Below are positions 52,963 through 63,500 of a stretch of 64,000 bases of DNA, piece by piece. Location of the stretch: positions 86,084 through 150,083 of the forward strand of contig NZ_BSOB01000010.1 of the NCBI RefSeq assembly GCF_030160295.1. The letters are read 5' to 3'. Numbering within the stretch: the first letter of the stretch is position 1; each line of letters starts with the position of its first letter. This DNA comes from Dyella acidisoli (GTDB lineage Bacteria; Pseudomonadota; Gammaproteobacteria; Xanthomonadales; Rhodanobacteraceae). A program made the translations under genes and the position numbers. The notes under the pieces are model-generated. The model was not told where the DNA came from, made no database searches, and saw only the letters and a program-made list of their open reading frames with translations.

Positions 52963-54165
52963 ATGACCGACACCTCCAAGCCGGATCTGCTGGAAAAGCT
53001 CATCGACCGCACACTCAAGACACCGGTCGAAGAAACCCGCGAACTGTTGCGCAGCGACGGCCAACTGAAGCCTGGACAAGGCACCGTCAGCAGCGTCATC
53101 GCCCTGTCACTTGGCATTCTGTGCCTGCTCGCGGTGCTGGCCTTCCACTTTCCGCAATACCTGACCACGCCGGACCTGCGGCACAAATATTCGGTCGATG
53201 TATTGCGCCAGTTGCTGCTGGCGGGGCTGCTGGTTGCAGGCGGCTTGTCGTTGGCCAACGTGATACTCGGCCGGCGTCGCCAGATCAGCATCGTGGCGTT
53301 TGGCTTCGTGCTGCTCGCCACCGCACTAGGTGGATCGCGCGTACCGGTCGGCAATTTTCCCGATCACACACCCTACATTGGGTTGGACTGGTTCATTCTG
53401 GACCTGCTCGGCTCAACCCTGATTTTCGTGGTAATCGAAAAGCTGTTCCCGCTGTACAAAGGACAAGCCGTATTCCGCAAGGAATGGCAGACGGACATGA
53501 AACACTTCGCGGTGAATCATTTCATTGTCGGCCTGGCTCTGCTGACCGTGAATTTTCTGCTGCACCATCTGTTCGGTGCGCTGCTCAACAATCCGTTTCA
53601 ACTGTACGTGAAGCATGTGCCGTTCTTACCACAGTTGCTGTTGTGCATTCTGGTAGCTGATCTGGCGCAATACTGGACGCATCGCGCATACCACGAAGTA
53701 CCGTTCCTGTGGCGATTCCACGCTGTGCATCACAGCGTGAAAACCATGGACTGGCTGGCCGGCTCGCGCCAACACATGCTCGAGCTGATCGCCACGCGCG
53801 TTTGCGTGTTGGCGCCGCTGTATGTGCTCGGTTTCAGCGAAGGCGTGATGAACGCATACATCATCGTGGTCGGCTTCCAGGCGGTGTTCAATCACGCCAA
53901 CGTGCATTTGCCGTGGGGACCGTTGAAGTACCTGGTGGTGACGCCCGATTTCCATCACTGGCATCACGCTTCCGACGATGAGGCCATCGACCGCAATTAC
54001 GCCGCTCATTACGCCTTTCTCGATTACCTGTTCGGCACCGCCGTTACATCGAAGAAGAAGTTTCCCGAAAAGTACGGCGTGGTCGGCGACTACATGCCGG
54101 ACGGCTTCGTCCGGCAACAGTTGTTTCCCTTCCGTGGCAGCACCAAGCCAGCAGCCGGCGAATAG
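52963..54165 (+). CDS. Sterol desaturase/fatty acid hydroxylase family membrane protein
   Basis: A 400-residue integral membrane protein with the di-iron histidine clusters of the family: HRAYH, RFHAVHHS, FNHANVHLPWG and FHHWHHASDDEAIDRNYA. The first 170 residues form extra membrane helices. Such proteins hydroxylate or desaturate acyl chains or sterol-like lipids, or act as alkylglycerol-type monooxygenases; substrate is not evident. It stands alone between the structured element and convergent yhdP. Confidence 0.88.
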   Translation: MTDTSKPDLLEKLIDRTLKTPVEETRELLRSDGQLKPGQGTVSSVIALSLGILCLLAVLAFHFPQYLTTPDLRHKYSVDVLRQLLLAGLLVAGGLSLANVILGRRRQISIVAFGFVLLATALGGSRVPVGNFPDHTPYIGLDWFILDLLGSTLIFVVIEKLFPLYKGQAVFRKEWQTDMKHFAVNHFIVGLALLTVNFLLHHLFGALLNNPFQLYVKHVPFLPQLLLCILVADLAQYWTHRAYHEVPFLWRFHAVHHSVKTMDWLAGSRQHMLELIATRVCVLAPLYVLGFSEGVMNAYIIVVGFQAVFNHANVHLPWGPLKYLVVTPDFHHWHHASDDEAIDRNYAAHYAFLDYLFGTAVTSKKKFPEKYGVVGDYMPDGFVRQQLFPFRGSTKPAAGE

Positions 54166-54171
54166 CGCCGT

Positions 54172-57100
54172 TTAATGTACAACGCTTGAAGCCGGTGCCG
54201 GCACCGAAGAAGTCGGCGCCGGTTGCACTGAAGAGGAACTGCTCGCAGGCGTTGAAGATCCTTTCGACGTAATCACCGGTTTATCCCAGCTCCCCGTGAT
54301 GTGATAACGCTGGGTAGCCGCGTGATTGAGACCCTTGCCCAACACGGTCTGCACTGCCAAACCCGCCGCTGCGCCAATCGGCCCGCCGACCACTGCGCCC
54401 ACTACTGGCAGGCTGTTGCCGATGTGCGGAATGACAACCATCTGCTGGTCGTAATCCTTGTTGCGCAAACCGGTACGGCCCTTGACGCTGATTTCCGCGG
54501 CCGGACCGTGAACTTTCAGATTGTCGGTATAAGCGTTGCCGCCGGTCAGCTTGAAATCGCCCTTGATCGAATCGAAGCCGAAGCCCTTGCCGAACACATC
54601 GTTGAAGTCGAACGACAAGCGGCGCGGCAAATCGGCAATGGATGCAAGTCCGAACAAACGCCCGACACCCGGCGATGCCTTGGGAATACTGCCGTTGCTG
54701 ACGTCCACGCCGAGCGTGCCTTCCATATTGCCCAGTTCGAACGCCCATGGTCCGCCCGGCCAAATGGCATTGAGCTGCACATGGGTTTTACCGCCATTGA
54801 AAACGCCCGCATAACCAAACGCGGTAAGCATGTCGCCCAGATTGTTCGCGCTGAAATCCACACGTAGGCGCGTGTTGCTATGGGTGGGCGTACCGTTCCA
54901 ATCGCCGCTGCCGCCGATCTGCACACTATGCGATTGCGTAGAAAGCTGATCGATATGCATACCGTCGGCGGTAGGCCAGGTTTCCAGGCGCGCCTCGCCG
55001 AGCTTGGTTTCCTCCACGCGCAAATCGTGCGCCCAAAAATGCAGCGGTGGAATCGTGCGCGGGTCGATCCCCGTGTTGGCCGGGTCGGTAACGGGAATCG
55101 GAACGGGAGCTTCACCGGGTGTCTTACCCGGGACGATCGGCTGCTTGGGCCAGTACATGCGCTGCAGGCGTGCCGTAATGCCGCGCTTGTTCAGATCCAC
55201 CGTGGGTACGCTGAAGTGACCGGATGCCGAGGTGCTGTCCACGTCGAGCTCCAGCGTGTCGGCTTGCGGTGCGGCCGTCACATGCATCTGTGCAAAATCG
55301 CGGCCGAACACTTCGGCGTGTTCGGTGGTGACGTCGATCGTTTCCAGACTCAAGCCATTGCCGCTGTTGTTGCCGGCGATGGAGTGCTTCACCCATCCCG
55401 TTACATCCAGCTGCGGGGCATCGCCACGAATGCGCATACCCTTCGCTGGAAGGCTGCCGGGCATCTGATCACCGAAAGCGAATGTTGCGGCAAGCGGTGA
55501 TGATTCGCCATTAGGTAGACGCAAGCGACCACGCACGACCGAACCTATCGACAACTGCATCTCTGTGCCCGCCGTCGGCAAACCGAGCGATACGTGCAAC
55601 GGCAAGGTATCGTCGGCTGCCTTGTTCAACGGCACCGGGAAATTCAACACAACGCCGGATAGCGGCGAATCGATGCTGAGTGTTTGGGCGTCCGGATTAC
55701 CCTCGCCGACACGCGCAATCTGATAGCCGATACTGAATTGGCTGCGTCCGCTGGCTACCTCGCCCAACCAGTTCAATTGCGGATAGCCCTGCAACAACTC
55801 CTGCACGGTGTAGCTGCCGTCGAGCTTAGCCTTGATCACTACATTCGGATCGCCGGTGGCACCGGCAATCGCCAAATCCACCTGCGAGGGCTCACCATGG
55901 AATCCACCCTGCAGCGTACCTGCATGGAAGCCATGGGCATCGAACGTTGCCGGGCCGTTGAGCTTGTCGAGCTGCAAGTGAGACTCTTCCATGTCGAGAT
56001 CGACATCCTTCAGCTGCGCGGTGCCGTTGAGAAGGAAATCGTGCTGCATGTTCTTCATTGGCAACGACAGATGGAAATCGAAATTGCCGGTGCCGCCCAG
56101 CTTCAATTTGGCGAGCGCATCCGCATGCTTGTTGCCGATCGGGCTATTGGCGACGAAGTTGAGCAAATCCGACGCGTTACCCTCGCCGCTTACGTTGAGA
56201 TCGAGCGTGGTGTGCGCCAGCTCCGGAATCACCGCTACCGCGCGATTCACCTTCACGCCAAGCGTTTCACCACTGCTCGCCTCCACCACCATGCCCATGT
56301 CGATGAAGTTGGCGACGGCTTGCACGTGCTCGGCCACCGGCCAGCTCTTGCCGTAACTCAACGTGAGATCGTTGATGTTGGTGTGTGCTTCGAAGCGACC
56401 TTCGTTGTGATGGAACGGCCAGTTGGCCAGGCTGCCGCGCACCAGTACCGCCGTATCGTCGATATGACCCGTGACGAATGCCTGATCCAGCCAATCGACG
56501 GCATGGGGGTTTAGTGAATCGATGGGCCAGAAAAGCTTGGCTGCGGCGGAGTCCGCATGCGGCAGCGCGAGATACAGATCGAGGAATGGGCGCCCGCCAT
56601 CACGCGGCAAAGCGATCTCGCCCTGCGCATTGCCACCGTAGCCTTCGCCTTCGAAATCAAGGTTTGCCAGACCGATGTGGGTAGCGTCGCCGTCACGCCA
56701 TGCGGCGATATTCCCCGCCAGTTGGCTCATCACGAACGGCTTGCGGAAGGTATGTGGAAAGTTGAGCGTAGCGGCTTGCTGCGGTAGCTCTAACGATACG
56801 GCTTCTGCATCGCCGCGCACCTGACCGTGCAGATGATCTATCCCCGGCAACTTGTCCACCGCCGTGATGCCAACGTTATCGAACGTGCCATCCAGCGTTT
56901 GCAGCCCCGCCGTGGCGCTCCAATGAAAGACGGCGCGTTCAATCAGGCCATGTGGCTGGCCTGCGCCCAACCACTGCGCCAGACCCGGCGAAAGCCCAGG
57001 CTTCAACGCCAACCATGGCATCAGCGGCGCAAGCTGCAGACGGCTTGCCACGGCACTGATCACCGATTGCGGCGTGCCGAAGTGATCGACATCCACACGC

Positions 57101-58047
57101 AACGCGCCGCCGTCGTTATCGGCCCAGCGCACGGAGTAGCCGCCATTGCGGCGGCTGAGTTCCGCCAACCCATTCAATTGCGCGATGTTCGCCTTGATAC
57201 CGGTCGGATTGGTGACGACAAGATTGTGCACATTGAGCTGGAACAGATCGCGCACGATTTGACTGTCGCGCCAATCCATCCACACGGTGATGTCGCCCTG
57301 CCCGCTGTCGATGGTATAGCCACCCATGTCGAAGCCGGCTACCAAACCGTGCAGATCGGCGTTGTTCGCTATCGCCCAAATGCGACCGCTGGAGCCGTCG
57401 TCACGGAAGCGACCGGCCGCCTGCAGCACGCCGGTCGCGCCGAGTCGATGCACGCGCGCGCCCACGTGAATATGACCACCTTGATGCGTCACGCGCAGCT
57501 GATCAGCCAGCAACGTGTAGCGCTCATTGATGAGCTGGTCGTCAATATTTACGCGCAGGTTGTCCAGCCACAGTTCGACGGATAGACGGCCAAACGAAAT
57601 ATTCTGCCGTTCGGTGCCGCCGGCCTTGCCGATGCCGTTCATGTGCCAGCGGCCGTCTGTATCGCGCGTGATTTCCAGCTCTAGGTCGCTGGCCTGCAGA
57701 TTCAACAGATGCCGCGAAGGCAGCAGCCAGCCACCAAAATCCAGCTTCAGGTCTGCTTCCGGCACATGCAACGGAGTACTGCCCGCCTCACCCGGGCCGA
57801 ACGTGACGTTGCGCATGATGAAGCGCGGGCCGGACGGCTCCCAGCGCCCTTCCAACGAAGCGAAGCTCACCGGACGCTGCAACTTGGCGCTGAGTTCCTG
57901 CGCCACCCATTGCGGATGCTTCGCCAGCAGGGGAAGCAACACCTGCGCCAGTGCCGCGGTAAGGGCGAACGCGATCAGCGCCACGCCTACCGCCCAGCCG
58001 AGCGCACGTGTTACGCGGTGCGTCCATGTTTTCCACCACACGCTCAC
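54172..58047 (-). CDS. yhdP: YhdP family AsmA-like envelope protein
   Basis: A 1291-residue protein with one N-terminal membrane helix (ALGWAVGVALIAFALTAALAQVLL) and a very long periplasmic beta-rich part, opening with AKLQRPVSFASLEGRWEPSGPRFIMRNVTFG. In E. coli YhdP, with TamB and YdbH, bridges the periplasm and moves phospholipids to the outer membrane. The tail after residue 1265 is low-complexity Ser/Ala/Pro (SSTPASSSSSVQPAPTSS). It lies 12 bases downstream of rng, an order common in gammaproteobacteria. Confidence 0.93.
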   Translation of the reverse strand: MSVWWKTWTHRVTRALGWAVGVALIAFALTAALAQVLLPLLAKHPQWVAQELSAKLQRPVSFASLEGRWEPSGPRFIMRNVTFGPGEAGSTPLHVPEADLKLDFGGWLLPSRHLLNLQASDLELEITRDTDGRWHMNGIGKAGGTERQNISFGRLSVELWLDNLRVNIDDQLINERYTLLADQLRVTHQGGHIHVGARVHRLGATGVLQAAGRFRDDGSSGRIWAIANNADLHGLVAGFDMGGYTIDSGQGDITVWMDWRDSQIVRDLFQLNVHNLVVTNPTGIKANIAQLNGLAELSRRNGGYSVRWADNDGGALRVDVDHFGTPQSVISAVASRLQLAPLMPWLALKPGLSPGLAQWLGAGQPHGLIERAVFHWSATAGLQTLDGTFDNVGITAVDKLPGIDHLHGQVRGDAEAVSLELPQQAATLNFPHTFRKPFVMSQLAGNIAAWRDGDATHIGLANLDFEGEGYGGNAQGEIALPRDGGRPFLDLYLALPHADSAAAKLFWPIDSLNPHAVDWLDQAFVTGHIDDTAVLVRGSLANWPFHHNEGRFEAHTNINDLTLSYGKSWPVAEHVQAVANFIDMGMVVEASSGETLGVKVNRAVAVIPELAHTTLDLNVSGEGNASDLLNFVANSPIGNKHADALAKLKLGGTGNFDFHLSLPMKNMQHDFLLNGTAQLKDVDLDMEESHLQLDKLNGPATFDAHGFHAGTLQGGFHGEPSQVDLAIAGATGDPNVVIKAKLDGSYTVQELLQGYPQLNWLGEVASGRSQFSIGYQIARVGEGNPDAQTLSIDSPLSGVVLNFPVPLNKAADDTLPLHVSLGLPTAGTEMQLSIGSVVRGRLRLPNGESSPLAATFAFGDQMPGSLPAKGMRIRGDAPQLDVTGWVKHSIAGNNSGNGLSLETIDVTTEHAEVFGRDFAQMHVTAAPQADTLELDVDSTSASGHFSVPTVDLNKRGITARLQRMYWPKQPIVPGKTPGEAPVPIPVTDPANTGIDPRTIPPLHFWAHDLRVEETKLGEARLETWPTADGMHIDQLSTQSHSVQIGGSGDWNGTPTHSNTRLRVDFSANNLGDMLTAFGYAGVFNGGKTHVQLNAIWPGGPWAFELGNMEGTLGVDVSNGSIPKASPGVGRLFGLASIADLPRRLSFDFNDVFGKGFGFDSIKGDFKLTGGNAYTDNLKVHGPAAEISVKGRTGLRNKDYDQQMVVIPHIGNSLPVVGAVVGGPIGAAAGLAVQTVLGKGLNHAATQRYHITGSWDKPVITSKGSSTPASSSSSVQPAPTSSVPAPASSVVH

Positions 58048-58059
58048 TGGGCGACCGAC

Positions 58060-59547
58060 CTAAAGCAAAACCACATCGAACTGTTCCTGCGAGTAATGCT
58101 CCTCCGCCTGGAAGCGTATGCTCTTGGAAATGAATTCTTCCAATTCGGCGACCGCGGCGGACTCTTCTTCGAGAATGCGGCCTACCACTTTGGGGCTCGC
58201 CATCACCAAAAGTTTCTGGGCGTTGAACTGCCGCACGGCGCGGGTGATCTCGCGGAAAATTTCGTAGGTAACCGTCTCGGCCGTCTTGACCGCGCCGCGG
58301 CCCATGCACGCGGGGCACGGTTCACACAGCTGGCGCTCCAGGCTTTCGGTGGTGCGCTTGCGCGTCATTTCCACCAGGCCCAGCGGCGACATCGGATAGA
58401 CCGTGGTCTTGGCGTGGTCGCGCGCAAGCCCTTTCTCAAGCATGCGGATGACCTGACGCTTGTGTTCTTCATCGGTCATGTCGATGAAATCGATGATGAT
58501 GATGCCGCCAAGGTTGCGCAGGCGCAGCTGGCGCGCAGCCGCCTGCGCGGCTTCCAGGTTGGTGCGATAAACGGTTTCTTCCAGATTGCGCGTACCGAGA
58601 TAGCCGCCGGTGTTCACGTCGATGGTGGTCATCGCCTCGGTTTGATCGACGATCAGATAGCCACCCGACTTCAGCGGCACTTCCTTGCGCAGCGCGCGCT
58701 GGATTTCGTCTTCCACGCCGTACAGATCGAAAATCGGGCGCTCGCCCGCGTAGTGCTCCACGCGATCGTCCAGGTGCGGCATGAACTTGTGCACGAATTT
58801 GGCGACCTTCTCGTAGGTTTCGCGCGAATCCACGCGCACCTTTTCGATGTCGTCGTTGAGCAGATCGCGCAATGCGCGCAGCGGCAGTGAAAGTTCTTCG
58901 TAGACGCGGTCGCCCACTTTGGCCTTCGCAATATTTTCCTGCACCACGCGCCACACCTTGCCGAGATAGGTGACGTCGAAGGCGAGCGACTCGGCCGACT
59001 GCCCCTCGGCATTGGTGCGCACGATGTAGCCGAGGGGGTTCTCACCGATCAGCGGGGTGAGCACTTCCTTTAGGCGCAACCGCTCGTTGTCGTCCTCGAT
59101 GCGCGTGGAGATACCGAGCGTGCGCGCATGCGGCAGCAGCACCAGGTAGCGGGAGGGAATCGACAGATGGGTGGATAGCCGCGCGCCCTTGGTGCCGATC
59201 GGGTCTTTCACCACCTGCACCACGATCTCCTGCCCTTCGTGCACCAGCTCGCTAATCGACGGCATGTGGCCATTGCCGTTGCCATTGCTGGGGCTGATAT
59301 CCGAGACCTCCGGCAACGGCGGTCGCACGATGTCCGAGGCATGCAAAAAAGCCGCCCGCTCCAAGCCAATGTCGACGAACACCGCCTGCATCCCGGGCAT
59401 CACGCGCTGGACCCGTCCCTTGTAGACATTGCCGACGTACCCGCGCCGGGACGCCCGCTCGACATGCAGTTCCTGCAGCATGCCGTTCTCCACCACGCCG
59501 ACCCGGGTCTCGCGCGGGGTCATATTGATCAGGATTTCTTCGCTCAC
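58060..59547 (-). CDS. rng: Ribonuclease G
   Basis: RNase G processes the 5' end of 16S rRNA and degrades some mRNAs. The 495-residue protein begins with the family MSEEILINMTPRETRVGVVE, has the S1 domain (GNVYKGRVQRVMPGMQAVFVDIG), the catalytic DNase-I-like region with MTTIDVNTGGYLG and GGIIIIDFIDM aspartates, and the zinc-link Cys motif CEPCPACMGRG. It lacks the long C-terminal scaffold that defines RNase E. Confidence 0.95.
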   Translation of the reverse strand: MSEEILINMTPRETRVGVVENGMLQELHVERASRRGYVGNVYKGRVQRVMPGMQAVFVDIGLERAAFLHASDIVRPPLPEVSDISPSNGNGNGHMPSISELVHEGQEIVVQVVKDPIGTKGARLSTHLSIPSRYLVLLPHARTLGISTRIEDDNERLRLKEVLTPLIGENPLGYIVRTNAEGQSAESLAFDVTYLGKVWRVVQENIAKAKVGDRVYEELSLPLRALRDLLNDDIEKVRVDSRETYEKVAKFVHKFMPHLDDRVEHYAGERPIFDLYGVEDEIQRALRKEVPLKSGGYLIVDQTEAMTTIDVNTGGYLGTRNLEETVYRTNLEAAQAAARQLRLRNLGGIIIIDFIDMTDEEHKRQVIRMLEKGLARDHAKTTVYPMSPLGLVEMTRKRTTESLERQLCEPCPACMGRGAVKTAETVTYEIFREITRAVRQFNAQKLLVMASPKVVGRILEEESAAVAELEEFISKSIRFQAEEHYSQEQFDVVLL

Positions 59548-59657
59548 TTAAATTCCCCAAAGCATCCGGGCATTTATAGCCGTTAGCTGAGAGAACTGTC
59601 GATGCGCAGCGCACGGCTGCTGCTGTACTGCCGAGTTCGGTAAAGTACCTGGATATG

Positions 59658-59817
59658 GCCCCTCTCCCTTATGGGGAGAGGGGTTGGGGCGAGGGGCCAA
59701 CCTCGCCTGATGCCTCTCGCTGCGCTTATCGAACATCAGAGCCGTGCATTGAAGTCATGACAAGGTTATCGGCAAGCCCGTCCCCTCACCCCAACCCTCT
59801 CCCCGTAGGGGAGAGGG
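59658..59817. repeat. Family-1 repeat copy e upstream of and inside the mug reading frame
   Basis: Left unit CCCTCTCCCTTATGGGGAGA with GGGGCGAGGGGCCAACCTCG, then a spacer, then the inverted right unit CCCCTCACCCCAACCCTCTC with hairpin CCCCGTAGGGG. The ATG proposed for mug lies in the spacer, so the right half is translated. Confidence 0.85.
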
Positions 59818-60338
59818 AGCCGATTACCGGCAATCACATCCTCCCTGATGTCTTGCGCCCTAGCCTACGCTTCGTGTTCTGCGGCACAGCCGCAGGCAAG
59901 CGCTCGGCTCAGGAGGGCGCCTATTACGCCCACCCCGGCAACATGTTTTGGCGCGCACTGTTTCAGGCCGGGCTGACACCGAGGTTGCTGGCTCCACAAG
60001 AGTTTTCGCTGTTGCCCGAATTCGGTATCGGCCTGACCGATCTGGCCAAGCGCCACATCGGCAATGACGACGAATTGCCCAAGGATGCGTTCGACGTTCC
60101 CGGGCTTTTATCCAAGATCGAACGCTATGCGCCAGCCATGTTGGCCTTCACCAGCAAGCATGCGGCTCGCACGGTGCTTGGCGCCCATGCGAGCTATGGA
60201 TTGCAGGATCGTGCATTCGGTTCGACCAAAGTGTTCGTGCTGCCCTCGCCTTCAGGCCAGGCACGCGGGCATTGGGATCTGACGCACTGGATTGCACTCG
60301 CTGCACATGCCGCGAGCACATTTGAACCACAACAGTGA
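59757..60338 (+). CDS. mug: Mug/TDG-family mismatch DNA glycosylase
   Basis: The family domain starts about residue 30 (LPDVLRPSLRFVFCGTAAG) and continues with YYAHPGNMFWRALFQAGLTP and GIGLTDLAKR, as in Mug, which removes U or ethenocytosine opposite G. Motif 1 reads GTAAG instead of the E. coli GINPG, so the catalytic Asn is replaced. The start is uncertain: the only ATG near the domain is 59757, whose first residues (SASPSPHPNPLPVGERE) come from a family-1 repeat. With this start the protein has 193 residues, against 168 in E. coli. Confidence 0.78.
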   Translation: MTRLSASPSPHPNPLPVGEREPITGNHILPDVLRPSLRFVFCGTAAGKRSAQEGAYYAHPGNMFWRALFQAGLTPRLLAPQEFSLLPEFGIGLTDLAKRHIGNDDELPKDAFDVPGLLSKIERYAPAMLAFTSKHAARTVLGAHASYGLQDRAFGSTKVFVLPSPSGQARGHWDLTHWIALAAHAASTFEPQQ

Positions 60339-60343
60339 CGGTC

Positions 60344-60366
60344 TTAGGTTGGAGCGCAAACCTACG
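60344..60366. repeat. Family-2 repeat, degenerate single arm
   Basis: TTAGGTTGGAGCGCAAACCT with a short following palindromic end resembles one diverged arm of the family-2 repeat. It follows the mug stop codon by six bases. Confidence 0.5.
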
Positions 60367-60521
60367 CAACCATCCTCGATAGAAAGAAATTGCGCGAAGA
60401 GGAACACGGGCATGCATTGCCTCCGGCACATGCTTGCCGTCCCGAAAATTGTCTAGGCTACTAACTTCCCGGCAACCTCCTATAGTCAGTCGATGCGAAC
60501 TGCGCTCCGTTCGCGAGACTG

Positions 60522-63500
60522 ATGGAAAGCATCGGTATGTGGATCGTCAAAATCGCGCTTGAGCGGCCGCTCACCTTCATCGTTCTGGCGCTGTTGCTGC
60601 TGATCCTTGGGCCGCTGGCGATTCTGCGCACGCCGGTGGACATCTTTCCGAATATCGATATTCCGGTGGTTTCGGTGGTGTGGCGCTACACGGGCCTGCC
60701 CGCCGACGACATGAACAACCGCATCGTCTCCGGCTACGAGCGTGCGCTGACCACTACCGTCAACGACATCGAACACACCGAGACGACATCCATCAACGGC
60801 ATCGGCCTGGTGAAGGTGTATTTCCAGCCGAACGTGAAGATCGACATGGCCGTGGCGCAGGTCACGGCGATTTCGCAGACGGTATTGGGCGGCCTGCCAC
60901 AGGGCACTACTCCACCACTGATCCTGGTGTACAACGCTTCCACCGTACCGGTACTGCAATTCGCACTGTCGTCGAAAGAACTGTCGGAAAGTACCATTTT
61001 CGATGACGCCAATCAGATCGTACGTACCTTCGTCACTTCAGTGCGCGGCGCTGCCACACCGTATCCCTACGGCGGCAAGCAGCGCCAAGTACAGGTGGAT
61101 ATCAATCCGCAGGCCTTGCTCGCCCACAAGTTGTCACCCAGCGACGTCGTGGCGGCGATCGGCGCGCAGAACCTGATCCTGCCTGCAGGCACGGAGAAGA
61201 TCGGCGATACCGAATACAGCGTGAAGTTGAACGGCAGTCCGCTACAGGTCGAAGAGCTCAACAACGCCCCCATCCACACCGTCAACGGCATCACCACCTA
61301 TATCCGCGATGTGGCTCAGGTGCACGACGGATCGCCACCGCAAACCAACGTGGTGCGCGTGAACGGTCAGCGCGCAGTGCTGATGTCGATTCTGAAAATC
61401 GGCGATGCCTCCACGCTGGATATCGTGGATACGCTCAAAGGGATGTTGCCCGCCATCCGCGCAGCGATACCGCAGAGCTTGCAGATCAACGCGCTGTCCG
61501 ATCAATCACTCTTCGTGCGTGCTGCGATCTCCGGCGTGATCCGCGAAGGCGTGATCGCAGCGACGTTGACCGGCCTGATGATCCTGCTGTTCCTGGGTTC
61601 CTGGCGCTCCACGCTGATCATTGCGATTTCGATCCCGCTATCCATTCTTGCGTCGATCATCACGCTGTCGGCGCTCGGCCAGACCATCAACATCATGACG
61701 CTGGGCGGCCTGGCGCTGGCGGTGGGCATTCTGGTCGACGACGCCACGGTGACGATCGAGAACATCAATTCGCACCTGGAGGAAGGCAAGGAGGTCTACG
61801 ATGCGATCATGGAAGGCGCACATCAGATCGCCGTGCCTGCCTTCGTCTCCACCTTGTCGATCTGCATTGTGTTCGTGCCGATCTTCTTCCTCGGTGGCGT
61901 GGCGAAGTATCTGTTCGCGCCGCTGGCCGAAGCGGTGGTGTTCGCGATGCTCGCTTCGTACGTGCTATCGCGAACCTTGGTGCCTACGCTTTCGCTGTTC
62001 TGGCTGAAGAAGCACAACCACAACAAGCAGGCTAATGGGCCGCTGAGCGGCTTCCAGCTGGCATTCGAACGGCGCTTCGAGCGCCTGCGGGAAGGCTATC
62101 GTGGCGCGCTCGAAACCACGGAGCGCCATCGTGGCCTGTTCGCGATTTTGTTTTTCGCAACGTGCGCTCTGTCAGTTAGCTTGCTGGTACCGTGGCTGGG
62201 ACGCGATTTTTTCCCTTACGTGGACGGCGGCCAGATCAAGCTGCATTTCCGTGCGCCGGTTGGCTTGCGCATTGAGGAAACAGCGCGACTCGCAGACGGC
62301 ATCGAAGACGTGATTCGCGACACGATTCCCAAGCAGGAGATGGCCAGTGTCGTCGATGCACTAGGCATCCCTTACAGCGGCATCAATCTTTCCTACAGCA
62401 ATACCGGTGTGATCGGCACGTCAGACGGCGATATCTTCGTGACGCTCAATGAAGACCATCACCCCACCGCCGATTACGTGCGCAGCCTGCGTCGGCAACT
62501 CGCGCAGAAATATCCCAGCGTGATCTTCTCGTTCCTGCCGGCGGACATGGTCGGGCAGATCCTGAACTTCGGCGCGCCCGCGCCGATCGATGTGCAGGTA
62601 TCCAGTCACGATGCTGAGGCATCGGCCAAGGTCGCCAAGGAACTCTACGGCGACCTGCTGACGATTCCCGGATTGGTCGACCTGCGCATCCAGCAGGCGC
62701 TCAACCTGCCGCAGATCAACGTGAACGTGGATCGCACGCGCGCGAACCTGGTCGGCCTCACCACACAGGACGTCGCGAGCAACATGCTCACCGCACTGGC
62801 AGGTTCTTCGCAGGTCAATCCTACGTTCTGGGTCGATCCGAAAACCGGCATCAGCTATTCCATCGCCACGCAGACGCCGCAATATCGCATCGACACCTTG
62901 CAGGCGCTGAAGAACCTGCCGATCCGAAGCATTTCAGCCAGCAGCGCTGCCAGCAGTTCTTCGAGCAGTTCGACTGTTAGCCAGACCTTGCAGAACCTGG
63001 CGGATTTTTCGCGCAGCGAGGGGCCTGCGGTCGTCACGCATTACAGCACGCGTCCCACGATGGATCTGTATGCTTCCGTCGATCGCACGGATCTCGGTGC
63101 CGTGGCGAGCGATGTGCAACGCGTTGTCGCTGAGCACGCCAAACACCTGCCACGCGATGTGAACATCGACGTGCGCGGCCAGGTGCAGACCATGCAGTCG
63201 TCTTACAAGGGTCTTCTCGGCGGCCTGCTGTTTGCGATCGTGCTGGTGTATTTGCTGATCGTGGTGAATTTCCAGAGCTGGCTGGATCCGCTGATCATCA
63301 TCGCGGCATTGCCCGCAGCCTTGGCCGGACTGGTATGGATGCTGTTCCTCACCGGCACGCCGCTGTCGGTGCCGGCACTGATGGGCGCGATCATGTGCAT
63401 GGGCGTGGCGACGGCCAACTCGATTCTGGTGATCAGCTTTGCACGCGAGCGGCTGGCGCATCATGACGATCCGGTGCAAGCGGCCATCGAGGCCGGCTTT

